64,000 bases of DNA from Lutraria lutraria (lineage: Eukaryota; Mollusca; Bivalvia; Venerida; Mactridae), in the NCBI GenBank assembly GCA_964023205.1, contig OZ026844.1:26138934-26202933 (forward strand), in the 5' to 3' direction. A program made the position numbers and the translations under genes. Shown piece by piece: positions 13,401 to 28,400 of the stretch; position 1 is the stretch's first letter; the number at the start of each line of letters is the position of its first letter. Under the pieces are notes generated by a model. It searched no databases. It saw only the letters and a list, made by a program, of their open reading frames with translations, and was not told where the DNA came from.

Positions 13401-16400
13401 TTCAAGTATAGATGGTATAGTTAATCATCTCAATTGTTGTTCTAAAAGGTATACATACTGCTGTCCTTTTGTTCTTGGTAGAAGTCTTAAGTTATAATTG
13501 TTTGTGAAAAATAAAATGAGAGGTATGGAAGATTTAAATGCATTTCCTATTATTGAAAAGAACATTTATTTGACAAACTATTTTCCTAAGGTATTTGGAT
13601 CCTAATACTGTACTACACAATGCTACACTCAAATATCAATTTGACAAAAATTGTATTGTCTATTATCATCATTTCTTTGATAGTTACCTCAGATGCTTCA
13701 GTTTTGACACATTTTTTAACCTTTGTAAGATTATTGCCTTTGTTGAAGATTAGAAAAATATCAATCTCTGAAGATATTAAATGGTGGCCTATATTTTTCT
13801 TTATTAAATGTTTCTGGATCTTTTTACCGTGTTATTTAACAGGTACAATTGATACTCTAGTATTCTGGCTAAAATACTGTAATTACATTTTACTGTATCT
13901 GAGCTACAACATTTATTACCAAACTAGGTGTGTATGAGAATAAGTACCTCTCTTTAGCATACATATCATTATTAAGCCTTTAATAAAGGTCATTTGTGCT
14001 TAAAAGCCACCTTTTTGTCTACCTTTGGTGGTCTTTCACTGGTTTAGTGGACAATATTCTGGATATATCCGGGATTCCATATTTGTCCGTCCTGAGAGAG
14101 CTATGATTTCTGAGCAAAATAAAGGTTATTTGATAAAAATATCTCAAGGAATGGTCAATTTAATTTGCTCTGAAGGATTTTCTTTAATACAAACTGAGTT
14201 AAATATGGAAAAAATGTGGTTGAAGGCCTCTTATTTGGCAAAAATGGTCGGCCGCATATTTCAGGATTTTTAATTTGGCTCTATTGACACCCCTGCTGGT
14301 TTGACTGCTATGTCATTTAGTTTTAGCATGTTTAATTCATCACTTTACTAATAACTTTGCATGAATTACCTAACCATATAGTGAGGGGTGCTACAGTGGG
14401 AGATAAACAGAAATTAATCCTGTTTACGGATGATGTCAGGACCTCGGATAAACGAGATGCAAATGTCCAGACTGGACCTAAAGGAGATAACACTGATACT
14501 ATTGACTATGCAGGTGACAGTATGTGCCGCATGAACCTACCATAGGCTATCATTTGCACAAATATGAAGTGTAATGTTTTGCTAGTCTAGAAATGATAAA
14601 AAAGAAGGATTTCAACAATCCTAGAGAATGTCAAGCTTAATATATCTTCATACATAGTATAGTTTTCTATACATGGTAGACTGGATCGCTCATTTTCACA
14701 ATTATAATCAGTTGCTACTGTGTTTTGTGACTTAGCAGAACATCTGTGTTAATATGCTTGCAAGACTTTCGTTTGTGCAAAGTCCTTGTTTTAGAATGTG
14801 CAAAGTCAAAACTATTTATGGTGAAATCTTGAAAGATCAGGAAACTATTGTACAATTGATGTAATTTTATTGTACATAGCCATATAAAGAATAATCGAGT
14901 TGAGGATTTATTGATAAAAACATCAAATGTCTTTTCAGCTGATTACCATTTTAAAATGTCAGTTTGTTAGACATGTGGACTAATTCATGTTGTACTAGTT
15001 AATACCTTCAAGTATCATCTGCTTGTTTAATCTTACTCCATTTACCAGTAGAGACTACCTATCAGCTAATGTTTGACAGAAAGTTACATAAACCCCACAG
15101 TAGACTAGGCTAGAACAGATTTTTGTTTCAGCTTGCTTGGATGAGATGTTACACTTGCTAAGTGATTAATAATTAAAGAATACAAACATATTGTAGATTA
15201 TTAGTTCTTGAAGAAAAACAAGCCACAGTCCTTAATTTTGTGCATTCATACAAGTTACAGATTATCTCAAATTTGTAAAAATGTTCTCTTTAATAAGATA
15301 ACTGTCTCCTTGTATTGAGATGTACATTAATATCAATAATTAAGTCGTCATATTAAAGTTGAAGACAGAATTATTTAATATGTTATATGTTATACAAGTA
15401 ATCATATACATCTTATATCTGAACATTTTCTGTCATTTTGTCAATTTCTGAATAATATTCTGTTTGTATTTACAGATGTATTTGTTGGTGACAGATATGC
15501 AGGGTGCCGACCAGGTGCCAAATTGGTCGTCCACTACACTGGACTGGTTTGTCCCCCATCGCAAGTTTGGTGTGAACGTGTTACTGGTCATTCTGCCCTT
15601 GTTGTATGGAACAGGGGTAAGTTAGCTAATTATTATATCTATGCTTTGCACATGGCGGTTAGTCCATTGGTCAGTCCGCAACCAAACCTTGTCTGGTCAA
15701 TAACTAGACAACAATTTGGCCTAAGGTCTTCAGGTTTTGTTTGGAGGTTGGTCATCACAAGTAGGTGACCTTTATTGATTTTGAGGTCAGTAGATCAAAG
15801 GTCAAGGTCACATTGACCTTCAACATGAAAAACCTTGTCCAACCAATAACTTGACAATGATTGGGCTTATGATCCTCAGACTTAGCATGGAGGAGGTTGG
15901 TCTTATAATGTAGAAGACCCCTATTGATTTTGAGATCAGTAAGTCAAAGGTCAAGGTGTTGCTATCTAGTTGGCCTTTAGGGGCATCCATGTTTCACAAA
16001 CACTTTTTGTTTTATCTTGTGTTGATTTACTAGATTTTCCGGTTTATGACTGATTTACAAAAACATGCAGAATTGCCATGGCTAGAGATATGGAAAACAC
16101 ATTGGGCGTGTTACTATAGCATGATCCAAGTTCATTGTAACTTATCAACTGTTTGTCATTCAGAATGTTCAGTAGAAAGTTCAGGGACTTACAAAACAGA
16201 TTAAGAACAAAATATATTGAACATTACACTGCTTGAATGACATTCTGTTGATTATGTATGTATGTATGAGTAATTCATAGATATGAGTTCACTTTTAATT
16301 CTATCTTATTAAGAATGTATTGTGGTATTCTGTAAGATTATTTAGTATAGCAGCAGTTTTTTATAGCACAAAATTTTATTTGAATGTATTACCCTATTGT

Positions 16401-19400
16401 TCATATGATGTAAGATGTAGTCTGTCTCTATACTGACAGTTTCTTGTTGAAATGTTTGATAACAAAACATACCAAAGATTTATGTTCTATCAAATTACAA
16501 ATCTAGGGATTTAAGAATTTTATTGAATACAACAAAAGTCTATTTAAGAAAGAAGGACTGTAATTCATTTAAATTACATATTGATTTCTTGTCTAATCCT
16601 AGCTCAAACAAGTTATAATGGAAACCTTATTTGAATAAATAGTTAACTAACAACTTAATTAATTAATTGTAATTTGATTTCTTATTCATGAATCATTATA
16701 AGTGTATTGATTTATAAGTAGAGAGGAGTATTGCTTGATCTTGATTTATTTGTGTCTTGGATTGTGTTGAAAGTTTAATCTTTCTCAAGTTTACAACAAC
16801 TCAGTGGATTTATTAATACTGAATTGGACCAATCGTTAAAATTACTTAATTAGTTTCATAATGTATTAGCTAGGCTTCGATCTTAGATCAGTCTGAAATC
16901 TCGCTTTATCATTATACCCCCAGATATTAAATATATGGGGGCTATATTGGATTCATGCTTGACGGTCAGTTTGTCTGTAGGCACAATTTGTCCGGACAAT
17001 TTCTCAGCAACTACTGATGAGCGACATAGAAAAACCTTCTTGTCAAAAACTACAATGCCTACAGCTTTGATATTCTGTATGTAGCATAGTCAAGTGGACC
17101 TCTATCAAGTTTGTTCAAATTATTGCACTAGGGTCAAATTGGCCCCGCCCCGGGGGTCACTTGATTTATATAGACTTATATAGGAAAATTTAAAAAATCT
17201 TCTTCTCCAAGTCCACAAGGCCTAGAGCTTAGATATTTTGTATGTGGCATGGTCTAGTGGACCTCTACCAAGTTTGTTCAAATTATGGCCCCGGGGTCAA
17301 AATTAATTTTCACTGAGTTATGGCCCTTGTTTTATACAATAGGTAAATTTTGTCCAAACTATTTCTCAGCAACTACATGCAGGAATTCTTAGACGTGATA
17401 AGTAGTTTGCCAAGTTGTGCATGTCCACAATTGGTTTTGTCCAAGTCAATTTTAATGAGTTATGGCCCTTTGTTACGTTTTATATAATGTGTATTTAGTA
17501 ATTGGTCAGGATATTTATGAGCAACAATTTGCAGGTATTCAAAAAATGAAAAGTGTTATTATATTTCCCTTTGTAAAATGTAACAATAACTGTTTCAAGG
17601 CGACATCTGGGGGTATTCATCACCTTTAGTGATAGTTCTAGTTCAAAATTAAAATGTCAGATCAAAATTACTATCATATTATAACTTTGTTCTACCTGTT
17701 TTAAGCTTACAAAATCTGGCTGATTTGTGAGTGTAAATGACACTGTATAGGAGGAGCTGTTTAAAAATTAGAGTCTGCTACCAATCACCTAAGGATTAGC
17801 ATTACCTGAATGATGTGATCAGCCTTCAATCTTTTAATAAAATTACTTTCTTAAATGTTTAAATATCAAGTTGTACTTGTTTCCTGTTGATTTCTCTTTG
17901 AAGTATTTATTAACTATGGGAGGTTATAACATTGTGTAAACTATGTGTAAGCAAAGAATGATAGAAATAGTAGTTTTTACAAAAACTTTTACAATGGTTT
18001 CTTTATTTTAGCTTACATCCCTTCTATACATAATGCTTGGTTTGCTGCTGGAATTCCCAGCCAAACAACTGCTTCATTCATTAACATATCTCTAAACCTT
18101 ACACCCTTGTGATATCATGGCATGGTTGCTATTGTCATTTAGACAGTATTTTTACTGTACTCTGAAAATTCTTCTATGAAAAAAATTGCCCATAAATCAT
18201 GTCATCTGATCAAAGTGCAATTATATTCAGCTTTATCATTCAAATTCTTGTGTTTCCATGTGCTATAAGTGGATTTTAAGATCCAAATATTTACAATGTC
18301 TATCCTAGCGTGTGGATGAATGATGTTTTGAAATTCTAGGTTGGGATTTGATAAGATTTCTAAAAGTATATCATGAAAAGAACATTTTATTGTTTGAAAA
18401 TACATGTATTAGTATTTGTCTATATTGAGTGGCAAAAGTGTAATGTGTAAACTGAATGTTAGTAGTTGTTTAATGGTTAAGTTAACTGTTGTTGTTTATG
18501 TGGGTTGCACACAGTAACTGCTGTCCCTTTCTCTCCACAGTATTTGTGGGATTTTTTTATGAAATTTAGAATAAGTGGCCTGTGACTCTCGGTCAAGAAA
18601 ATAGTCTTAGAAAAGTTCACTCCACTTCAGACATATAGTCATCACTTCTGAACAAGATATTATTTGAATGCTAAAAAATCCAAACAATAATAATTTATAA
18701 TGGCCGTTATAAAAACATAGATATTTTCATTCGTCCTTATATGCTTAATTTGTTAAGCTCAGACTTGTAGGCTTGATACTTCAAAATTAATTTGTTGTGT
18801 GTTTGGTTTAATGGTAACAAGGAGTAAGTGAGTTATTTATTTGTTGTAAAGATTGGTGGGGTGTCATGAGAATGACATTATTGTGAACAAAATATTGTAT
18901 AGTATAGGTATCTATAAATTGTGTGTATATAGAAATCAATATTATTGACTTGATCGGTAAAAATCTTCTCATTATTAGTTTCCTGTTTATTGGCGATATG
19001 GTTATGAAAAACAAACATGGAATAAGCGATTGAGAATATAATTATCATAGTTTTGGAATTAAAATCTATAATACAGGTGTGTAATGCTTCATTTTTATTT
19101 CATTAGATGTTTTATAAGCCACATTTTACAGACTAGCATTTAAGAAAAGAATAATGAATAGTTTAAGCTGTAGAAATTTTATTTCTGTTTTGTTTGAAAT
19201 ACAATTTGAATAGTTATATTTGTGTATAACTCTCAATCATAGGCTTAAATTTTTATCATATTTTTTTATTGGATTAAATTTGTATTTAATTTCATGTACT
19301 GGAAGTAAGAGTGATTTCATTAAAGGGTGAAGCTCCATTTCAAATAAATTAATTAATGCTTTAAGTTTTGTATTTATGAAACCCAGGAGCTATATGCCTT

Positions 19401-22400
19401 CTGAATCTATCCTAGGTTACATCTCATAAAAAAACTTACTTATTTCCGCTCGGTCTGAGGTTTTCAACAAACATTTTTTCCCAAACCAAGACTTTTCAAA
19501 CATAATTGTATAACACATACACTATAACACATACACTATAACACATACATTATAACACATATACTATAACATACACTGTAACACATACACTATAACAAAT
19601 ACACTATAACACATACATTATAACACATACACTATAACACATACACTATAACACATACACTATAACACATACACTATAACACATACACTATAACACATAC
19701 ACCATAACACATACACTATAACACATACACTATAACACATACACCATAACACATACACTATAACACATACACTATAACACATACATTATAACACATACAC
19801 TATAACACATACACTATAACACATACACTATAACACATACACTATAACACATACATTATAACACATACACTATAACACATACACTATAACACATACACCA
19901 TAACACATACACTATAACACATACACTATAACACATACACTATAACACATACACTTATTATAAAAACATGTTTTCTTCATAAATGTAAGAGTCTTTGTAA
20001 AATTAATGAAGATTTGACTTAGACAACTGAGAGAGAAGTATAGTGTCAGTTATACAGTTCAAACCTATTTTTTTGGGTAATTTTAAATCTTAGTAAACCT
20101 TTTATCTCTTATCTTGAGGTAAATTTAGAGCATTTATTCATTGTTAGTGACACAAATTTAACAATAGTGACTTTATGTATTTGTGAATTGATGATAAAAA
20201 ACTAATATTTATGTCAATAATCTGTATTTTTGTTTTATAAAGACATGTATTTATCTGTATAGTAACTTACTACAATCAATGTATTTGTTATATTATGAAA
20301 TATTTTATCAATGTGGAATCTGAGATCTGACCATAGTCTATGTTTATAAAATTCTAAATGTAATGGAGACACCTACCAATGATCAAATTGTAGTTACAAA
20401 GAAAATATCAAGCATTGGTTCTAAAGATGTTAGTATATCCTAATCTAGTGAAGAAAAATCTAAAATTAATGAAATTAAAAGTTGAACTGGCATTGGAGTT
20501 GTCATTTTGATATTTTTTCAGAGTGATCTCATGCTAATGAAGATTATATTTGTCACTGCACTTAGATATGAGAAACTTAAGAAACTCGGAAAATAACTTA
20601 AGAATAATCTCAAGTGAATTGAGATTACTTTAATAGCTTTGAAATTTATATTCTACTTTCATACAATAGTTTTATATTGAAACATGTGAGATTCTTTCTC
20701 CATTGATGGTATCTGTTTTGAAAGTGAACTTATATACATTTATGATCAATAATGATTTGTGTTATTAATCACTAAGTGTTGATGACAGTCTGAATATAAA
20801 CATTGCACAACCTGTTTAAATTTGTTTAAGATATTCTTAGTGTTTGCTTAGTTGAGGGAAAATATTTGATTAGTTTTTTCACATACTTTAATTACATTGT
20901 TGTGTATTCATGTCGATTTTCTGTTAGTTCAAATTTACTGTTAATATATTGAAGCTTTAATAACTACTTTTAGGCATTAAGCCTTCGGTATAATAAATCA
21001 GCCTGTGTTATATTGTTTTTCTAATGAAATTGGTGAAACTGTATATCCATCAAGAATGTTTTTATAGCCCATTATAATAAATTATACAAGACTTTCTATC
21101 ATACTGCTAGAATATCCATACATTATAAAATCTTCTTGAGGAGGGTTTAGTGCAGAACTACTGTAACTCAGATTTGTTTAAAAAAATAAATATTACAGTT
21201 TTTGCGCAAATGGCTATATCTTATATCTGTTATGAGCCATGCTGATTGAGGCCAGGGTTGCCATAGTCCTCAATATTTACATTGCTTTACAAGTTAAAAT
21301 AAGAAATTTGCAAAACTTGTTATCACAAAATTCTGACAATTGTAAGTATGTGATCAATAAGCTTCTCACACAAATGCTTGATAAAAGATTCATTGAAATA
21401 ATTGATTTTATTGGTTTAAACACTGAAATGTTCTATTATTCCTGTCAATATGTTAGAATATGGTTTAAAATTATCACATGGAATAAAGTCTGGTATTATA
21501 TACTAGTATGTTATTGTGTAGAGAAATTCTATTAAAATTGATTTTGCAGACCTTGTGCCATAGAGATAATTGAATGATCATTGTGATGTTAACTTTTTGT
21601 AAGGTATATTATTGCTGCCAGAACTTACATGTATCAACTTCTGAAAATAAGTTTGGTTAGTTTCTGTGACCTTGATGTTAGAATGTTATGCAGATGGTAT
21701 GAACAATTTGTTTGCCTTTCAGATGATGAACCAAAATCCCATTTTATTCGTCCAGACAGTTATCAGGTGACTTGGTGGCCTGGAGATAAACCTGAAGATG
21801 ACATTAACAGTGATAGCACATCAGGTAAATTTCAGTGTACTTCATTCTTACATAGATGATAAAGTTGTCTGAGTCAGTTTGTTCTAGTTAGTCTGCAGGA
21901 CTGTTCTATGAGCAGAACATGTTCTTTTGTAGTTCTTAAGTTGCTAGGTTGGCTAATAGCATTGTTCTTTTGGTAGAATAGTTATCTTCTTTAGTGATTT
22001 TTTTCAACTTTCTTAGTTTACTTAATTGCATTGTTGTTAAAACAGAACTTGTTCTTTTGTTATATGGTCATCTGCTCAGAGTGATGGAAGTTTTAGCATT
22101 TTCTGCAATGGTTTAGTTAGTGGTAACATAATCCTTTGTTCAGTGAAAATACATCCATCTCTTGTCATCTCTTAACTTCCTGTTCTTGCTTAAGAGCAGT
22201 ATTTAGCAGTGTACTGGTTAAAATTATTTTGATTCAGTTATTTTGTTTGATAGTCTATTTGATTAAAAAAAGACTGTGCTTGAGAAGAGAAAATATTCTT
22301 ATAATGTTTGTCCAGCTTCCATATTCCATTTGGTTTTCAACCTACCTCTCTGTATGTGTGCAAATACAATATCTTTGTACTAGATACAGGTACAGGTGTA

Positions 22401-25400
22401 GCAGTCTATTTTTTCCCCTGGCCATTTCTTCCCCCCTGGGCCACTTTTCCCCCCTTATAATGACAGTATTGCATTATGATTCTAGGCCATTTCTCGCCCC
22501 CCAGGCCACTTTTTACCCCCTTATATTAACAGTATTGCATTATGATTCTAGGCCATTTCTCGCCCCCCAGGCCACTTTTTCCCCCTCATAATAACAGTAT
22601 TGCATTATGATTCTAGGCCATTTCTTCCCCCCCCAGGCCACCTTTTCCCCCCATTATAATAACAGTATTGCATTATGATTCTAAGCCATTTCTTCCCCAT
22701 CTTGGCCACTTTTTCCCCTTCAGAAATACTATACATTATTGGCTAGTTTTTCCCCTTGTGGCAATTTTTAGCTCAATTTTAGCAAAACTGGGTCAGAACA
22801 TTAACATCAACAAAATCTTGGACGAGTTCGATATTGGGCCATTTAGGGTAAAAAACTAGGTCACCTGGGCCAAATAAGGGAAAACCTTGTGAACACTTTA
22901 GAAATCACTGTTTTGATTGGATCTTCATGAAACTTTGTCAGAATGTTTATTTTAATAATATGTAGGTCAAGTTTGATAATGGGTATTTTCTGGTAAAAAA
23001 ATAGGTCACAAGGGCAAATTGCTTGAAAACGTTGTGAACACTCTAGAAGTCACTGTTTTGATTGGATCATCATGAAACCTTGTCAGAATGTTTGTCTTCA
23101 TAATATCTTGGACGAGTTCGAACATAGGTCATCTTGGGTCAAAAACTAGGCCAAATCTTATGTAAAACCATGTTAACACTAGATTTCACAGTTATAATTG
23201 GATCTTCACCAAACTTTGTCAAATCATTTGTTTTAATGATAAAACAGCCAAGTACAAATATGGGTCATGTGGGACCAATAACTAGGTCACCAGGACAAAT
23301 CTTTGGAAAACTTTGTTAACACTGTAGATGTCACAGTTTTGATTGGATCTTCACCAAACCTTGTCAGAATGTTAAAATTGTCAAAATAGGCCCAGCCCCG
23401 GGGTCACTTGATTTATTTAGGCTTATATAGGAAAATGTAAGATATTCTTCTTCTCCAAAACCACAGGGCCTAGAGCTTAGATATTTGGTATGAAGTATTG
23501 TCTAGTGGATCTACATGCAGAAGTAAATACAAACTCAGAAATATTAATATACAAAAGTAAATATAAACTCAGAAATATTAACATATTAAAGTAAATTTAA
23601 ACTCAGAAATAATAACATACAGAAGTAAATACAAACTCAGAAATATTAACATACAAAAGTAAATATAAACTCAGAAATAATAACATACAAAAGTAAATAT
23701 AAACTCAGAAATAATAACATACAGAAGTAAATACAAACTCAGAAATATTAACATACAAAAGTAAATATAAACTCAGACATATTAACATACAGAAGTAAAT
23801 ACAAACTCAGAAAACTTTCCACTGGGAAAAAATGGCCAGGGGGGGAAGAATGGCCTGTTACACCGGTAAGGGGATTTGTCATTGGTGTTTGTCAGAGATT
23901 CTCCTATTTATGGTTGTGAATTTATTTAAAAAATTGTACTTGTTTATATTGTCCTATAGAAAAACCAAGAAGTCAGTCAATAATATCCTTTGACAAAAAA
24001 AAATGTGGTAATATATACATCAGTGTCTACCAGTACTTGTAAAAGATTCTGTGATGTTGGAAAAAAGGCTGTTTCTGATATTTGTGGCCAGTGTTTTCAG
24101 TGTATAGAACTGCACTGCTAGCTCATGTAGGTACCTTGAGAATTTTTTCTTGAAAAAGATCTAGCAGCATATGATGACAATGGCTGAATTCATTCTAGTG
24201 TCACTGGCTGCAAACACAGTAAATACCCTTTTACATATCATGGAACCCTATATGTTTTAATATAATTTTAGTTTATGTCAAATTTACAGTATATGTTAGA
24301 ATAGACCTTTATAATTGTATGTTGCAGTGGAGAGAAATAATTCTAGTTTAATTTAGCTTAGTGCATAACTTCAGTTATGATGAAGTATAGAATTGTGGGT
24401 AAATTGCATTATCTTAAAATGTTAGTGCAGTTAAGTTGAAATTGATGTTTTGGTTTTTAGTCTTTTTTTGCCCTTTCCTTACTGCATTTGACCTTAACAG
24501 ACCTTTTGACTTAAAATAACCTTTAAATGACCTATTTGTTTGTCTAGAATGTTTTACTTGTTTACATTGTTTTGGTTACCTTTTTTATTCCTAGTAATAT
24601 GTTTCCCAAATGAATCTGACAACAAGAAGGGTGAGAGGAAACACAAAACTATACTTTTTATAACAATTTTATCATTACTTACTTTTTAGCCCACCTGATG
24701 AATCAGGTGAGCTTTTAGGATCGATGAATGTCCGGCGTCCGGCCACAATTATTTTGTTTACACTCTAGCATCCACAGCTCTTAACCAATCGTGATCAACC
24801 TTGGTCACAATGTATATGGTCACAATGTCTCAGCTAAGTTTGATTATGGGCAAAATCAGACAATAAGTTCAAGAGTTATGGGCCCTTGACTTAGAAAATT
24901 AGCTATATTTAGCTTGTTTACACTCTAGTGCCTTCATTTATTCACCAATCCTAATCATATTTTCAGTAAATGTGTATAACCAAAAGATCTTGGACAAGTT
25001 CGATTATGGGCGGAATCGGACCTGAACTTCCAAGAGTTATGGGCCCTTGACTTAGAAAATTTGCTATATTTTAGCTTGTTCTAGCGCCTTCATTTATTCA
25101 CCGATTCTAATCATATTTACTATGAATATGTATGACCTTACGTTATCAGTTATGGGTGGAATCGAACCACAACTTCATGAGTTATGGGCCCTTGGATTAG
25201 AAAATTTGCTACGTTTTAGCTTGTTTAACAGTATTATACCTTCATTGTTGGTTTTGATCTCAAAGTATACGTAAAAATGGGTTATACAAGATGAAAACTA
25301 TATTACCTGGTCATTAATTATAATGCGTTTGTTCTCAGGTGAGCGATCTAGGGCCATCTTGGCCCTCTTGTTATATGACCCTCTTAATGTATTTGTTGAT

Positions 25401-28400
25401 AAACTGAGAGTCTCCACAATATATCGAGGGCTCAGCGCAACACTGTCTTAACTTGTTCTTATTTCAATATGAGTTACGACACTGTTGCGTTGAACCCTCG
25501 ATATGTACTTTTGGACATAGGCTTAATTTTCCAAGTCTTTTATTCGTTTCTGATGTCATTTTAAGATGGCAGTTTAGAAAAGTTCTTTATTGATTTTTTT
25601 ATTTTTTCAATATTTTTATTCCAGCTGATGGTAACTATGTTGCACATTTCCCCCTAGCTTAGTTGTAGCTTTAATGTATAAGTCCTTTTGTAAATAGTTG
25701 TCTGAACTGATTCATAAGTCATTTAAGCACAGACAAGTATTTAGAATCTTCAAAATGCTGCTTTGTCTTAAGTCAGTTGTAAGATGAAAATCCAAAAACT
25801 ACCAATTTTGCTTCAAATTTGTGGCTGCTCCTCAATGTACTACATGATCATTGTTTCCAGTTACTTGGCATGAGCAGCTGAACGTTGCTGTTTAATTCAG
25901 TTGTGTGACCAAGCACATTTCAAAATCAGCTGTACATGCATGTATAATGTTTAGTCATACATGGCTGTGTTGCAAATTAACTTATTTCATGAAAGAGCTG
26001 TTTGTTTACTGTTTGTGTTTTGGAATTGTACACTTTAACATTGTCAAACATTGTTCTTACCTGCATAAGTGCATAAAGCAATGCTTTAATGGCATTGTAG
26101 ATAGAAGCTTTTGATGACTGGAATCACTGGATTTCTGTCTTAACAACTCACAGATTTCATTTAAAAGTGCAATTTAAGCTTGTATTTTGAATGATCTGTG
26201 ATATAGTTTACTTGGAAATAGTTCCACAATCTGTAATCAAAAGTATGGTTCCATTAAATTCTGTAGATTTGATCACTTTTCTGACTAAAGTCTGATAACT
26301 TGATAAGATATAGCTTGGAAGGAGGGGGGCACTAATTAGAAATTAATTAGAAATGTATTTTCCATGTTAATCTTTTAATTGCATATTTTACAAGTTAGTA
26401 TAACCCTATTTAAACCCTACTGTAAAGATGCTTTAGACAACAAGCTCAGATGCTGATGTAAATTGTAAACTCCACCATTAGATTTCATTAATCTTCAGAT
26501 GATCTTAAGACTATTGAATTATATATTTATACAATTATTTTAAGTTAAGGAATTTATTTTCAAGCTTAATTTAACAGAATGTTTCCAATCTTAGTCTGAA
26601 AATTGTCATCTGTTTGAGTTGCTCATGTTTGTATAACTAACATTAAATGGAAAACAATTATTCATGTTCTTTATTTCATAATGATAGATAATTCTCTGAA
26701 AATAGAATTCACAAAGTGTTCAGTGCAGTATAGATCTTTCTCCAACATTGACCATGTTCAGTTTTTGTTTCTTCTACAACTATAGCTTCCAGCTCTTGTT
26801 CATGTAATTTAAGCATTGCTATAAAATTTCCATGATTTGAGGATTTAGTAAATAAAATTGATCATTATTTCTTATTTTAAGTTGAAAGCTGTACTTAAAG
26901 TGAACAAAGTTATTTTGTTGAACAATTCAAACCTTTTTTTTGTAGAGGATCATTTATTGATAACCAATTTACGCCCAGCAACAACCTATACGATTGTGGT
27001 GGAGGCAAGAAAAATGGAAAAATATAAGGATCTTGATGAAGGTAAGCACTGAGTGTTGAGACCATGATTCTGAATGCAAGCTTTTTTATTGTCCGTTAAA
27101 GCCTGTCATAATAAATGAACACATGAGAGAATTGATTAATGTCATTGTTTACCAAACTTATATTGTTTACTCGGGTAGAAACTGTTGTGCATATTAAAAC
27201 TATTACATACTTGTTTTTCTACAACAACCTATGTGCCTTATCAAATTGTTCTGTTCCAATTGTACACATTTTATGTCAGACCTAAATCATTATGAGTGAA
27301 TGATTGTTACCATTGTATATCTTTACAGAAGCTGAAGCTGCTGGACATGAGACAGTGAGTGCTTTTATACTGACTGCTAAGTCAGACAATTTGTTAGTGA
27401 GAACTGCTAGTCCTCCAGACCCTCCTTCCAACCTGGGTATACTTTCGTCAACATGCTCTGCCCTCAAAGTGGCTTGGGACGTTCCTAGAGAACACGGAGT
27501 TGATGTTATTGGTAAAATATTTTTGTCATTCAAAAACCTGCTTGTTAATTGTTTGTAAATAAACAATTTTAAGATCATTCCATGTTTAAGCAGCATGACT
27601 TATTTGTAACATGAAGTTAAAAAATTGTAATGCTAGATCTCTACTTTATATTATATTTGTATTCAGAGTTTTGATTTTTATACCCCCACTAAAGTAGTAG
27701 GGGTATAAAAGGAATCACTTTGTCGGTCGGTCACTTGGTCTGTCCCAAATCATGTCCACTCTGTAACTTTGTCATTCATTGGAGGATTTCGGAATTACTT
27801 ACCACATATGTTAACTACCACTTGATGATGTGTTTCGCCCAACTCCCATGGCTTTAGCTCCAAGGTCTACGCAGCATTTGGGGGTATTTGTCACCTTGTG
27901 ACAGCTCTAGTTTATGTGGGGCATAATTATAGTCTTTACCTTGTATGTCTGTTCATCTGTACGAAGTAAAGTAGATTTTATGATTTTATCAATTGCTTCA
28001 AACAGTTGTTGTTTTGGACCATTTCAAATGCACCCACATCACCTACAGTTTTATTTCTACTTTACTTGATTATACCCTTTACTCTAGCATCAATGGTTAT
28101 TTCTTGATGAATTACATTTTTAGCTCACCAGAGCACGAATGTGCTCAGGGTGAGCTTTTGTGATCGCCCTGCGTCCATCGTGCGTCGTGCGTCGTTACGA
28201 ATACGTGGCGTCCATGTTTACTTAAAACAACATCTCCTCCTACACCGCTATGCCGATTGCAACCAAACTTGGCTGGAATGATCCTTGGGTGGTCCCCTTT
28301 CAAAGTTGTTCAAAAAATTAAATTTCATTAAAAATTCTGGTTGCTATGGCAACAAATTTAAAAAACTTAAAAAATCTTCTTGTCTGAAACCACAGGGCCT

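Noticed and set aside
22136..22591. 151-residue plus-strand frame
   Set aside because: Covers the C-rich 66-bp repeat and intronic sequence; no splice junction fits the gene model.
19508..23815. CRISPR-like arrays
   Set aside because: The repeats are contiguous with no unique spacers and lie in a eukaryotic intron; they are minisatellites.
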